64,000 nt of DNA, taken from Rehmannia glutinosa (lineage: Eukaryota > Streptophyta > Magnoliopsida > Lamiales > Orobanchaceae). Positions 20,743 to 33,680 of the stretch are shown here, one piece after another. How positions within the stretch are numbered: position 1 is the stretch's first letter; each line of letters begins with the position of its first letter. The notes beneath the pieces were generated by a model that was given only the letters and a program-made list of their open reading frames with translations, did not search any database and was not told the origin of the DNA. The stretch lies in the NCBI GenBank assembly GCA_016081115.2, contig JABTTQ020000072.1:124001-188000 (forward strand), read 5' to 3'. The translations under genes were made by a program, and so were the position numbers.

Positions 20743-23700
20743 TCCCCAAATGTACGTGGATGAGGTAGCCATGTTTTAAGTCAATGATATTGTACAAGAT
20801 GATAGATCCACTCATCTATGAATGGAACATATGTGTTGATCACAACGGTGATTTGACCAAGTTGATGTTTCGCCCGATTCTAGATTGGCAAAACTAAAGG
20901 ATTATGAATTTATTGTTGAGAAGACCTAGGTTGAGATTGTCTGGAGGAAGAGAAGTATAACTACAATCCTTCTAGGTTTAAGTCCACTTTGAAGGAAAAG
21001 TAAACCAAATTGATGGGCATTGTGTCCAAATGCATTGATATCAAGTTTGGGTCTTATGACCAGTTGTCAAATGCTAAGTTGGTGGTGATCGCCGCAATTT
21101 TAGACTAGCTTGAAGTAAATTGGAGTGAGTTCATTTTTGATAAGATTATGCAAAATATACTCAACTTTAAGGTGATTGTTGGGCATTCCAATTCAAGCTT
21201 GGGTATGGATCATTGATAGGGTGGTTAATGGAAAAGAAATGAGTCTCCTTAAGGAAAGGTAAGCTCTTCCATGTGAACAAGAAGCTATTCAGAGTAAACT
21301 TATATGGTGCTCATAGGAGAGCATATCCGAAGAAGAAGAAGACTACTACCTTAAGGAGGAAACAACTAAATCTATGCCAGTAGAGTTTATTCCAATCCAT
21401 AAAAACAAGAGAACTATTGCTCCAAGGAAAGCAGTTGTCAAGAAGAAGTAGAAGACTCAACCTATAAGAGGGCTAAGAGATGAGCAGCCTACACCAATTG
21501 ACTCAATGTTGACAACAATACAAGGTCTAAGGCTATTGAGGAAGACCTTCTCTCAGGACTGCACTGGAATCCTCTCCTGAGACCCAACATGATGAATAAA
21601 TTTCCTTATCTGTTGCAATTGAAAATATGGAGGAAGTGGAAGGAAGAAAGGATGATGACGGCAATGTTGCTAGTGATGAAGAGCAGTTGGTTAGAGCCAT
21701 TGGGCCAATCATGTCATCTGATGAAGAGTCTCATGCTTTCTATGATGAGAGCTTGAGTGTTGCCAAAGTGGAGAGACTAGAAGGTCCGCATGAGCAAGTT
21801 TCGGGCCAAAGAAACTGAAATGATTGATGAAGAATAGTGGGTCTTCAAACTTTTGAAACCAACCATGATGATGGATGCCCCGAGTTATTAATATGTTTCT
21901 TGAGCTTTGTATCATCCGAAAGAAAGAAAAAAAAAGCTACCAAGGGCAAGGTAAATGAGCCACATGACCCTATGAATACTTTCTAGACCAATTGAGCACT
22001 TGTCAAATGAGGAAATTGAGGAGGTAGAGGATGAGTTAGTTTCTACTCTAAGGGCTTCGAGGGAAGAAGCTAAAAAGTGGAATTTGGATAGGCCTAGGGA
22101 ACCATCATCCCTCAACCAGATCATTGGAGAAGTGGTTAGGGATACCGTTGAGTTGTTGAATCCACCTAACACTCCCTCTCCGAGTGTGAGAACCTATAGT
22201 TGAGATGTAGAGGAACCAGAGGTTACTAAAATTGGTAGAAATGTGGTTGAGGTCAACCTAGATGTTGTGGTGGATGAACCAATTGTTGATGTTGAAAATT
22301 CGAGACACTTTTGCAGTGCACAGGAGAAGATTCCACCATAAGCCCCATTGTAGTTAACTTGTTGCGAGAATAAGTGGCGGTTGAATCAAAATGCGGTAAA
22401 TGAGCCAAAGAACGAGACTTTGGGACAATGAAGTTATAGCAAAAAGTCGAGCGAGCATATGAGTCCATAACATAAGAGGCTATAGAGACGACCTACGGAC
22501 AATATTGAAACAGCTTAGTCCCCATTTCGGGTGAAAACATTGAGATATATGAGACACATGCGCATTTGAGTTGGAACCAAATTTGAGTTAGTGGCATATG
22601 AGCAAAATATAGTTGATAAAATAGTTGATGAAGTTGCATATAAACATAATACGATTGACACTTCGTAAATGCTGAGCCAACAACATAAGAGAATGCACGT
22701 AACTCGATTCATTTTTGTGGGATTACCAAGAACAATTACTCCAAAAGTAGATGAAGTTATTAACACAAATGCTAATGCACGAAGTCAATGTGTGAATGTA
22801 TCACCTGTTGTTGCCAAGTTGTTGAGACAAATTTGAGGCATACTCATCCGAGTAGGCTAACACAGTGTATTGCCAATGAAGCTAATTTAGCCGAGGCACA
22901 AAGAAGGTCAACTCGGTGGAAGGAGTTCACAACCCAATGGGATTTGGAAGTAACACTTTCACTCCTAATTCTCAATCAAACAATGATTACCGTAATGTAC
23001 AGGGTTAAGAGATACCAGATGAGCCCGAAAGAGTTGAAGATTAGAACTCGCAGTGACTCAAGTGATGTGCAATAGGTATTTTTCCCGATTCTAATGAAGA
23101 GATGAAGGGGGAACAAGGCTTAGTGTAGTACAATCCATATGGTCAGCCTCCAAACTTTGAATTTGCTCATGATAACGATCAATTGGCGAATAAACCGAGA
23201 AGGGCTTTTGACACATGTTGAGGAGATAGACCATTAGAGCGGGATTCACATCTCTATCTCATTTTATGGATAATAATGGTGTTGTTGTGCACAGAGATAT
23301 GAATGGTCGCTTGATAAGAATCTATGAAAGGATTAAGAAAACCATCAAGCTCCAAATTCCCAGTGCCTTCGATACTTTGGGAAAACAGATGATTGAATAT
23401 GGGAGTTAGCTAAGGATGCCTCCGAACATCGCTAGAAGGATCACTTGAGTAAAATCAGGTTTGGATTTGTTGAAGAAGCTGCAAGATAATAAATTAGAGA
23501 CGATAATGACCGAGTTCAACTCCAAGTTAGAAGGTATTCAAAAGTAGATAATTGAACTGTCATGAAATAACAAGGCGTCGATTCAATAATAAATTCAAAG
23601 TTAGAATTCTTGATTGAAAACTTCAAGGACTCTATTGTTGATTCTAAAAAAGGGGAAATACGCTTTCAACATCTGCTTCTTCAACTATTGTTGCACCTAG

Positions 23701-24370
23701 TATTAGGCATCAGTTGTCAGAATTTGCAAATAAACAACTTGTTGGGTTTGTTGTGATTGAAAGGTGCTAGAGAAACAAAGATTGAGACTATGTGGCATTC
23801 CTATCAACTTTGTCATGCAGTAGATCTATTGAAGAGTTTGAGACTCTTTTCTTAGAAGGAGTGTATAAAGATTTATCAAGAGGAGCTGCATGGCAACTGT
23901 ACTAGGACAGAGGGCTGTTGGGTATTCAAGTCCCCGAAGGACAAGAATTTCTTGTGGAAGGGAAAGATTCTACACAGGCACCTCGATTAGAGCTAAGATT
24001 GGAAGAAGCAGTGGAAGTGATGTTCCAAGAGGAAGAGCACTCCTAGAGGCACATGAGCTCCTAGAGGCGGAGGAAGATACATGATTGATCAGCCCCTAAG
24101 AAGATCCCTTAGATATTGGATTGGAGGTGACATCGCAATAGCCAACTTGCCTCAAGAAGATGATGACCATTGAGTCGAAGGGTGAGGCAAAGAAGAGACT
24201 AGTGATAGGGGGAATGGAACTGATCTGTTATATTTTTGCTTTGTAAAATTCTTTTCAAATTTTTGTTGTAAGTATCTAAAAGAGATTAATGAAACTAAAA
24301 TTCTTTCATCTCTTTTAAATTTCAGTGCAAAGATGTTGTTAACTCTTGGCATCATCAAAAAGGAGAAATT
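20743..24370 (+). pseudogene. Interior of a second non-autonomous LTR family, copy 1
   Basis: Degenerate coding text without gag, protease, integrase or RT. 20990-21130 reads KLMGIVSKCIDIKFGSYDQL and NAKLVVIAAIL, like the plant transposon protein ORFs of non-autonomous retroelements. 21627-22203 encodes acidic segments (VASDEEQLVRAIGPIMSSDE; SNEEIEEVEDELVSTLRASR). 23160-24190 matches 27050-28230 in order, including gacttcttgattgaraactt and the end caaagaagagactagt. The end atcatcaaaaaggagaaat (to 24370) is a polypurine tract abutting an LTR. Many stops make it inactive. Confidence 0.6.
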
Positions 24371-26621
24371 GTTAAGAAATTTATTATATATAGATTTTGA
24401 TGATGCTTAGAAAATTTATATTAAAATATTTGCACACCCAAAATATTGTAAATTATGTACGTGTAATTTCTTGTAATAGATAAGAATTAAGTGTGAAATA
24501 TAGCTCGGGGTGATTGGAAGACTCTTAGAAGAGTTACGCAAGAAGACATAAGAGTTCCAACCGAGTAATACATATTTTGCACGACTCTCAAATTGAGTTT
24601 GAGATATTTAGAAGACTTTGTTAGGAAATTTATTGTATAGATGTTGATGATGCATAGAAAACTATGTATTAGAAAGTTGGCACCCCATATTTATGTAATT
24701 TCTACACTTGTAATAGATAGGAAATAGGTGACTCAAATGTAACCAAATAGAATTTGGAAGACTTGCTTAAGAAAGAATCGAAGACTCACGGTGAGTTCGT
24801 AAAGATTCAGGTGATTCTCGGTGAGTATGTTGTCGAAGACTCGCAACCAAGTATTCATCAATGCCTTTCACAAGATCGACAACATAGTACATCGAAGACT
24901 CTCTCGTAAGATTCAAGTATCAATCTAAAGGGGTAAAGAAAGTTGAAGGACTAAAGTCAATCAAGAAATTTGTCAGACTTTGTGTCCAAAGAGGATATAC
25001 TTCAAATCAATGAAGTATGATGTTTGACCATAAATGTGCAAGTCATTTATGAAGGCAATGAAGTTCAACCAATAAGAAGCACATGTCGGCCGTGCATCTT
25101 TCGTAAAGTCGCAGAGTTTGAAAGAATACAAGGAAAGATCAACATCAAAGTCGCAAGAAAGGACATGCCAATCGCCCAATGGTGGGATTTGAATTTGTCT
25201 ATCTCTTTAACAAACAAGATTCAAATCCTCACTATAAAATCAAGATTTTTCGGAGAAGACACTGCATACAAGTGAACAAGCACGAATATTCAAAAACTCT
25301 CTCAAAGCTTATCTCGTAAATCCTCAAGCTTATTCAAAAACACTTCATCCAACACACATTGTAAAATATTGAAGTTGTTGATCGAGTTGAAGATAAAACC
25401 TTTATTGAAAACAAATTTGGGGTCTACACCGCCAATGTTTGAAAGAGGTATAGTGAGGTTCAAGATTGAACCAAGTTCTAAATTGTAGGAGGGTTGTGTG
25501 AACAAATCCTGCAGATTCGTGAGAGTCAAGTAATGAGTTGTCTAGTGAAGAGTTGTGAAAAGGAGCATTGAATTTAATGGAGACCAAAGGAATATAGCCA
25601 ATGGGAGGCACCTGGATTGCTGCAGATTTTAGACTCATGTTATTCTGAAAAGAAACATGAAAGGTCAACATCAAGACTGCAAGAAAGGACATGCCAACCG
25701 TCCAACGATTTGATTTGAAACTTTTATATCTTCTACGGGCAAAATTCAAATCTTACATATAAAAGGCCGAGGAATTTTCGGATAGAAGATACACAACACA
25801 AGACATTCTAAAAGCACTCAAGTAAGATCAAAAATTCTCTCAAGAATCGAAAAGCTATATTCAAACTTCCTCAAGCCAAACTAAAAACAACCTTAGTTCA
25901 CTTATCTAAAGAAAAATTGGGTTGTTAAATCAAGTTGAAGAGGAAAACTATTAATTGAAGAAACAAGTTGGGTGCATCTTTCCTAGAAGTGAAGGACTAT
26001 TGGTGAGGTTCTAAGGAACCAAGAATGAAACAAGAGGGTTGTGATCAAGTCTTGCGAGTTCAAATGAGCGAGAGTAGCAAGAGAGTTGTGTGATAAATTC
26101 TTGTGAAGAAGTTGAATCGAAGCAGTGGGTTATGTGTGCAAATCTGTGTAGACTATATACTTTGTAATGGAACATTACCGGATACTTAGTGGATTCCTCC
26201 GAAGAAGGAGAAAAGTGGATTAGAGGGATTACCCCATCCTTGATCCATTATAATATATTGAGTTTTTTTCTTTTCTAAAAATTTATTTCATGTACTTAAT
26301 ATATTGATATCCATCAAAAAGGCATAAAATCCATCTTTAAATCATCTTCGTGTTGAAAACAATCTTAAAAAGGTGCATGCCTTCCGCTATTAAAACCGAA
26401 AACATAGCCATCTACGTGTTACAACTTACCAATTGAGTTACTCTATCAACAACATCACAAGTGTTCTCTTGAGTGGTCAACTCTCCTCTTGGGCATTAAA
26501 TGTAACTGTTCTTAAAGAACCTAACCATTTTGTAAATATTTGATTTGAACTTGATTAAAATTTTCAAAATTTGTAAAGTCTATTCAACTCCCCTTCTAGA
26601 CTTTACCCTTTGGGAACTACG
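24371..26621 (+). repeat. Nested LTRs of the second non-autonomous family
   Basis: An LTR starts TGTTAAGAAATTTATT at 24371. At about 24622 a second LTR start, TGTTAGGAAATTTATT, interrupts it. Near 25560-25590 text typical of the LTR middle (aaaggtcaacatcaa...gcaagaaaggacatgcc) is seen a second time, after a first pass at 25130-25170. The block ends ctctagacttt...gggaactac at about 26620. This fits one LTR inserted into another with partial loss. The exact joins are uncertain. Confidence 0.6.
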
Positions 26622-28385
26622 AGTTTGATTTCCAATGTGGGATAAGGTTAAAAACTTTAACTCCCTTTAAATAATGCCCATTCGCGTGACCAACTTCATA
26701 TATTAATTTCTCACTCATCAAAATATGGTTTTGAGAAATGAAAAATACTACTAACATTTACTCAAAATATATATTAAATATTTATAATTTAATTCCTCCA
26801 GAATTAAATATTTAACCACAGAAAATTTGGTCAAAATTGGGTCGATGCCCACTTTCTCAAAACAAAATTTCCAACACCCATTAACTTAGGTGATAACTCA
26901 CCTGCTCCTCAAACACCAATTGAGGAAACTGGGAATTTGAACCAGAATGAGAGAAACCAGAATGAGAGATCCCAGATGACACATACGTAGTTGATAATGC
27001 ACAACCAAATCCTCTAAATGACCAGAGCGATATTGAAGAAATATTTTATCCAAACTTAGAAGGGAGAATCTTAATCAAGAAAGAGGAGTCATCCCTTACA
27101 AATCGTATAGTTATCCGCCTGAATATGACTTCACTATAAATATAACAACCGTCTTGCAAATGAATTGAGGAGAGCATTCAGGCACATGTTCAGGGGGATG
27201 TAGCAATTGGAAAGAAGATTCACTACCCTTTCTCACTACGTGGACAACAAAGGCGTTGCAACTCACATAGATGGTTGCATTATTCGCATCAACCATCTCA
27301 TTACTATTTTCTTACATACAACCTAGATCAAGTGGCTCAGTTTAAGTCACTTGATGCAAAAAGCTGCTTGAAATGGATATAACTGCCAAAGCTAGTGACA
27401 GACAAATAAAAACTTCTTCAACTTGATAAATGATGGAATGAAGTTTCATATGGATCATATGCAGAAGAGGCACAATGACAAGATTGAGGAAATCAGGGCA
27501 TAATTCAATTAGAAGTTAGATGTTATTCAGAAGCAAGTGATTAAGTTGTCATCAAACCACAAAGCTAGTGGTAGCATGATAACTACAAAGTTGGACTTCT
27601 TGATTGAGAACTTTAAAGCCTCTGTTGATAATGTCAAAAAGGGGGAATGAGGACCCTCAACAGCTGCTGCACCTGGGAGGCCTCCAATCACAGAGTATAC
27701 CTAGAAACACTTAGCTGAGTTTGAAGCAAGAATGGCTCAGTTCAAGAATATTGAAAGGGTCCAAGAACAGCGAGTTGAAAACATAAGGGAGCAACTAGGT
27801 GACAACCTGCTTGTCAATACAATGGTTCAAGATAAATATGATGAAGAGTTTGAAACTCTCTTATTAGAAGAAGTGCATAATAGTCTGGAAAGGGAAAAGG
27901 CATGAGAACTCTACTGGGAGAAAGCACTATAGGGAGTTAATTTACCTGAAGGGCAAGAATATCCAGACAAGTCAAGAACCCTAGTCGGCGAGATATAGAT
28001 AGATGAAGAACTTATGTAAGAGGCATAGATACTAGAGGAGGTAGAAGAGGAACCTCAAGATCAACTAGGTCTTGCACATCCAAGAGGTCACATTTTCAAT
28101 GCCCCACCAACGAGCAGAGCTGCCTATTACTGGATTTGTGGAGAAAAAAATCTTTATGTTCATATACATGAAGAAGAAGAAAGACAACTGAATAGAAATG
28201 TGAGACAAAGAAGAGACTGATCTTAGGGGGAGTCTTTAATACTCGTTGTACATTGCAAATTTCCTTGTGAAAATATTTGTAAATGCTTGAATTGTACTAT
28301 AAAGTAATAAAATGAGTACTTTATCATTTTTCTTTTATTTCAGTGCACAGATGTTGATAAGTTTTGGCATCATCGAAAAGGAAAA
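26622..28385 (+). pseudogene. Interior of the second non-autonomous family, copy 2
   Basis: Shorter, decayed copy of the 20743-24370 interior. Matching blocks include the coiled-coil part (27440-27620, with the motif ttcttgattgagaactttaaag), the alanine/proline-rich patch (27650-27700), the segment around 27830-27990 (the duplicated gaagagtttgaaactctctt), and the end caaagaagagactgatc...ggcatcatcgaaaagg before an LTR. The first 250 bp (26622-26880) show nothing. No pol domains are seen. Confidence 0.55.
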
Positions 28386-29354
28386 AATTATTAGAAAATA
28401 TATTATATAGATTTTGATGGTGCTTAGAAAACTTATGTTCGAACCACCCTGATGGAAAATTTATAAGTTTTTACCGCCGAAATGGCCGATGGCGATGCCA
28501 AAGAATTGACACACCTTTAGTACCTTTTTCTAGCGAGCTTGTTCTTCCACCGCAGATCTTTGTTTTACGTCTCCCATCCATCGCACCAAATTTATGTAAA
28601 TGTTTTCTCTTGATTGCCACTATTTACTCGATATCGAACAATGGTCTTAGTGAACTAATTACCCTGAAATGCACTCATCCACTTAACTGAACCAATTACT
28701 CTTGTCCTTTATTGTATCTTGAAAAGGATAATCGTCATGTGTGTTTCTCGAAAAATATGAATAATCGGGGTATTTTATTTTTCGTGGCAATCAATTATAT
28801 GTATTAGGAAAAATGGTTTCTCGGTTAAACCACACAATGCAACACGGTCAAAGATCAAAAGACTTTCGTAAGAGTCTTGGACCAGCTAAGTGAAGCTTTT
28901 TCTGAAGATCAGAAGATTTTCAACTGAGTTGATGACATCCAAAAGACTCTCAGCTAAGTAGATCATACTTATAAGTTTTACAACTGAATGTGAACAAAAG
29001 ATCGATTGGTTGAGTCAAGATCGAGAAAAGTTTGTAAGACTCGGACTCTAGAAGATTATTTTAGTTGAATAACAAATCAAGTGACAAAGATGCATCAAAC
29101 TTGCTCACGTCAACCGATGATATATCCATTGCACAAACTTCAAGAGAGATTTTCATTCGAAAAAATCAAAGTATGATGTTTGACCAAATGCAACAAAACA
29201 TTTAATGAAGACCAAATGAATAAAGCCAATGAGAACACCGCACATTTGCGAAAAATCAAGCCTATAACTTTGAAAAACAACCATGAAAGGTCAATATTAT
29301 CAAAGTTGTAAGAAAGAACATGCCAATCGGTCCAAATGAGAATTTGAAATGCTC

Positions 29355-29400
<46 letters not shown>

Positions 29401-29742
29401 GGAAAATTCGAGTGATAAGTATGACACTCTCAAAGATTTAAGTTGTTATTCAGAATCTCTCTTGAAATTTCAAGTTATATTCAAGCATTCCTAGGTTAAA
29501 TTTCATAAAACAACATCTATTCAATATCTAAAGAACAAAATGTGAAATTAGTTGAAGAGAAAAACATTTTGAAGAAAACATATGGGTCCATACTTCCAAG
29601 AAATAAATGATTGGTGGAGAGGTCCTTTTGAACCATAACGAAGTAAGAGGATGTGTGATTAAATATCGCAAGTTCAACAAGCTAGTAGCAAGAGGTCGTG
29701 TGTTCAAATCCTCGTGAAGAAGGTCATCTTAGCGATCTCTTT
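28386..29742 (+). repeat. Third, degraded LTR copy of the second family
   Basis: Begins attattagaaaatatattatatagattttgatgg, clearly related to the starts at 17908 and 24371. 28440-28800 is unrelated DNA of unknown origin. LTR-like text resumes near 28840 and continues to the border of the copia insertion at 29743. A (TC)n microsatellite lies at 29351-29400. Confidence 0.5.
29351..29400. repeat. (TC)n microsatellite
   Basis: About 48 bp of almost pure CT dinucleotide repeats within a degraded LTR. Confidence 0.95.
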
Positions 29743-30973
29743 CGTTAGTCCAAGTGGCTACGATAATCTAGAGGGGGGTGAATAGATTATCTCGGTTTTC
29801 CGGATTTTGCCCTTTTTTTCGAATAATCAAACAAAGACGAGAATGTAAATGCGGAAATAAAACAACACTCGTCGATTTAAAGAGGTTCAACCCACCTAGG
29901 GCCTAATCCTCTACCACCCCAGTATATCCGGGATGGATTTCAAAAGGAAAAAAGATTTTATTAATTTACCAAAAATTAATACAACACCTTGAGGATTACC
30001 ACAACCCTCTTACACCACCTTGAGGATTACCACAATCCTCTTACAACACCTTTGAAGATTACCACAACCTTCAAACACCTATCACCTAGATCACCCAAGT
30101 GTATTCTTACCACAAGAATACTCACAAGGATGTCTTGTGTTGAATGATGACCAAAATCAAGATTACAACTCAAAAATGATTGATACAATATGAGTACAAG
30201 TGTAATCAAGAATCGAAAGCCTAGACCTCAAATTTGTGCAAGTGAAAGTGCTAAGGCTAATACAACAAGATATATGAAAGTGTTTGCTTTGTTTGCTCTT
30301 TTTTCTTGTATGGAGTGTTGTATTTTGTTGCTTGAATGAAGCCTCTATTTATAGGAGAGGTCTTGGCTTTGATTTCCAGACATTGGCTCCTCCTTGGGGA
30401 GTGATTTGCTGCAAAAGAAACCATTTAAAATCATCAATATAGCTGTTAGAAATCAATCCCACAAAAAGGGAAAAGTCATTCGAAAATGCAACGGATAGTT
30501 TTGTCGATAAATGGGGGTTCGACCGTCGCACAGAGATAAGATTGAAATTGAATTTCGCGAATTTTTTACACGGGGGACCGGTCGAAGGGGGTTCGACCGG
30601 TCGCCCTTGGTCTTCGACCGGTTGGGGTTGATAGAAAATCAAAAAGAGAAGTCCGCATTTGAGAGGGCACTCCAGTACCGGCCGCCTGGTGGTCGACGGT
30701 CGCCCTCACCGGCCGCCCTCCCCATTTTCTCTTACGTCCCATTTTCTGTTTCAAAACTCAACTCAGTACGGGTTGCCCTATAGGGCGGTCGAGCCTGAAA
30801 CAAAAGTGTTGTCCAATTTTAAATCGAATATAAACTTCAAGAAATACTCAGAAAAATAGTAAAAACATTTTAGATCGATCGGAAGTGTTGGGACAACATT
30901 TAGGGACTATGTTTTGGTATAAAACTCATTTGAACAAAATCATCAAAATCATGATAAAAACATTTATCTAACA
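29743..30973 (-). repeat. 3' LTR of the copia element
   Basis: About 1231 bp. The TATA box is CTATTTATA at 30345-30353 (TATAAATAG on the minus strand), the hairpin array is 29991-30121, and the GC-rich block is 30515-30795. A purine tract abuts it at 30974-30985. The outermost base (29743) reads C instead of the expected T. Confidence 0.9.
29991..30121 (-). other. Hairpin array in the copia LTR (GTGGT loops)
   Basis: Four inverted repeats with ACCAC (GTGGT on the transcribed strand) in the loop: 29991-30009 (GAGGATT/AACCCTC, one wobble), 30022-30040 (GAGGATT/AATCCTC, perfect), 30051-30075 (10-bp arms, one wobble) and 30101-30121 (GTATTCTT/AAGAATAC, perfect 8 bp). The same array is at 37126-37255 in the other LTR. 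It corresponds in position and loop to 2029-2239 in the non-autonomous family. Confidence 0.8.
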
Positions 30974-32190
30974 AACTCCCCTTTTGATGATTACAAACCA
31001 AAACAATTTTCAAGAGGACGATTTGAAAAAACAGAATAATTTTCCGGTTTATGAGTAAACTATCCGTTTAAAAACATTTTACAAAAGCTCCCCTATCAAC
31101 AAGCACATTAATAAGAAATATTGCATAAGCTAGAAGCACAAGCTTTTACAAAATAAACAACAACTCCATGAGCTTAGAAGCTCCCCTCGTCACAAATACT
31201 TATTATCCATGCAAACAAGTTCATAAAACAATCATTGACTGAGTTTTCTTCACAACTTATGGCCTTAATAAGTCATAGCTTATAGCTACTATCATGAGCT
31301 TTTATTAGCTTCTTTGAGCTAACGAGCCAATTTCCTATTTCTCCCCTTTGGAATCATCAAAAAAATGTTAGGATGATAAAAACATCATAAAAGTATATCA
31401 AAGTGCGCAAAGAAATGGTTTATCAACCATTGAGCAATTTAGGCTTAAACACCAAGGAAAATGGGAGAAATGTATCATGAAGAGTTCATACGCTCGCTTT
31501 ATTTGCCAAAACATGATCTCAATGAGTATTGAAGACTTTTGGAAGCGAGAGAATCATGTAGAAGTTGAAATTTTCATTGTGACATTTCATCGAACACATT
31601 GTGGGCGTGAAAAATAAAAAGAGTTGTATATAGCCCTTGTAAATGATCCAAGCCAAAAATTGCATCACCAATTCACATCAAACATCATACAATACAACAT
31701 AATAACTAAGCTCATCAAGATCATAAGCAAAAAATATCAAGAAATATACAAGAAAGCCATAAACTCAAGGGTTCAACCCATTAGAGCAAAGTAAGGAAAA
31801 TTCTTACCATTTGATCGGAAAAGATGAGCAATGATGATGATAAACATGCTATATAAGGTCCAAGATATGAATTGAATGCATGAAAATCAATTTTGAGTGA
31901 AAATTGTGTGCATTTGGCAAAGGGGACGAAAAATGGCAAAAAGAAGTGAAGATAACAAATGTCAAGACAGAACGAACTTCAACCAAAATTTGGCCTAGGG
32001 CGATGCCGGTCGACGTTGAGGGCGACGGTCGACGTTGAGGGCGACGGTTGCCCTCAACCTCTTGCCCATCGTTGTCAAAATTTTTAAAATCCGAATTTTC
32101 AACCAAAAATCCGATTTTTCGCCCTAAGTTTTAAAAACATGCAAAATGCAAACGTAGACCTCATTCAATATGCATTATGCCTAACCGAGC
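30974..32190 (-). other. 3' non-coding tail with repeated purine tracts
   Basis: On the minus strand, purine tracts of the AGGGGAG type occur at about 31341-31350, 31191-31200, 31088-31096, and as AAAAGGGGAGTT at 30974-30985 beside the LTR. No env-like frame is seen. A GC-rich palindrome patch (gtcgacgttgagggcgacg, tandem) lies at 32000-32065, about 140-180 bp beyond the RNase H end. Confidence 0.7.
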
Positions 32191-32640
32191 TCAGATCGAC
32201 GCAAAAGTTTCGGAAGTTAGCGGTTTTGTAAAGATGTCCGCTAATTGATCTTGAGATGGCACAAAAGATATCTCAATTTTTCGTTTTGAGACACAATCCC
32301 TTAGAAAATGATGTCGAATCTCAATATGTTTAGTACGGTTGTGATGAACCGGGTTTTGAGCAATATTTATAGCGGATATGTTATCACAAAAGATAGGAAC
32401 ATTTTCAAAAGAACATTTGTAATCCGCTAAGGTTTGTTTCATCCAAAGAAGTTGAGTATAACAAAAAGCGGCGGAAATATATTCGGCCGGCCGTTGAAAG
32501 TGAAACACAATTTTGTTTCTTTGAAAACCAAGAAACTAGGCAATCGCTAAAAATTGACATGATCCGGAAGTACTTTTCCGATCATCAATATTTCCCGCAT
32601 AGTCCGAATCACTATAACCTTTAAGAGAAAAATTTTCATT
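32191..32640 (-). pseudogene. copia RNase H domain
   Basis: C-terminal Pol domain that removes RNA from RNA/DNA hybrids. Visible motifs: YISAAFCYTQLLWMKQTLAD, FCDNISAINIAQNPVHHNRT (catalytic Asp in CDN), KHIEIRHHFLRD and the end QDQLADIFTKPL. The first part (around 32520-32640) runs in another frame with a stop, so at least one break lies between RT and RNase H. The frame ends near 32191. Confidence 0.8.
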
Positions 32641-33680
32641 CTTTGGATAAAATAAACCATATTGAATAGTGCCTTTCAAATATCGAAAAATCCTTTTAAC
32701 GGCACTCATATGAGATTCTTTGGGATTGCTTTGAAAACGAGCGCATAGGCATACAAAGATGAAGAATGTCCGGTCTACTAGCGGTTAAATAAAGTAAACT
32801 ACCAATCATACTCGATACTTGATTCATCAACCGACTTGCCTTTTTCATCTTTGTCAATTTTGACATTGGTTGCCATAGAGTCGAGACGGTTCTTCCTTCT
32901 TCAATGCCGAACTTTTTCAAAAGTTCCTTTGTATATTTTGATTGTGAAATATAGATACCTTCTTGGCATTGCTTGATTTGAAGTCCAAGAAAGAAATTAA
33001 GCTCTCCCATCATGCTCATTTCAAATTCACCTTGCATTAACTTAGAAAATTTCTTGCACAAAGATTCATTAGTAGCACCAAAGATAATATCATCAACATA
33101 AATTTGCACAAGTAAACAATCTTCCCCTTTTTCAAAAACAAAGAGAGTAGTATCAACTTTACCTCTTGTAAAACCATTTTGCAAAAGAAAAGAGCTAAGT
33201 CTATCATACCATGCACGAGGTGCTTGTTTCAAACCATACAAGGCCTTTTTAAGTTTAAAAACATCATTAGGCCTAGAAAAATTTTCAAACCCCGGAGGTT
33301 GTTTTACATAGACCTCTTCTTGAATAAAACCATTTAAGAAAGCGGATTTAACATCCATTTGGTAAAGCTTGAAATTTTTAAAACAAGAATAGGCAAGTAA
33401 AATGCGAATAGGTTCTAAACGTCTACGGTGCAAATGTTTCATCATAATCAATACCTTCTTCTTGACAATACCCTTGAGCTACTAACCTTGCCTTATTACG
33501 AACAATGTTGCCTTGATCATCAAGTTTGTTCGGGAATACCCATTTTGTACCAATAATTGTTTGAGATGGAGGACAAGGTACTAATTCCCATACATCATTT
33601 CTTTCAAATTGATTCAACTCCTCTTGCATTTCTAAAAACCAATCTTCATCCTCAATAGCTTCCTTAGCATTTTTAGGCTC
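32641..33680 (-). pseudogene. copia reverse transcriptase domain
   Basis: Copies element RNA into DNA. The first part (33629-33423) has WELVPCPPSQTIIGTKWVF and KARLVAQGYCQEEGIDYDET. The second (33451-32696) has YQMDVKSAFLNGFIQEEVYV, LKKALYGLKQAPRAWYDRL and the catalytic core QIYVDDIIFGAT (YVDD). The two parts are offset by a frameshift around 33430-33450. Past 32700 the frame is lost again near KGTIQYGL-type text. The catalytic residues seen are intact. Confidence 0.85.

Noticed and set aside
30974..32190. Envelope-like ORF, as some Sireviruses carry one after pol
   Set aside because: No long frame and no signal or membrane segments on the minus strand; only purine tracts and AT-rich DNA.
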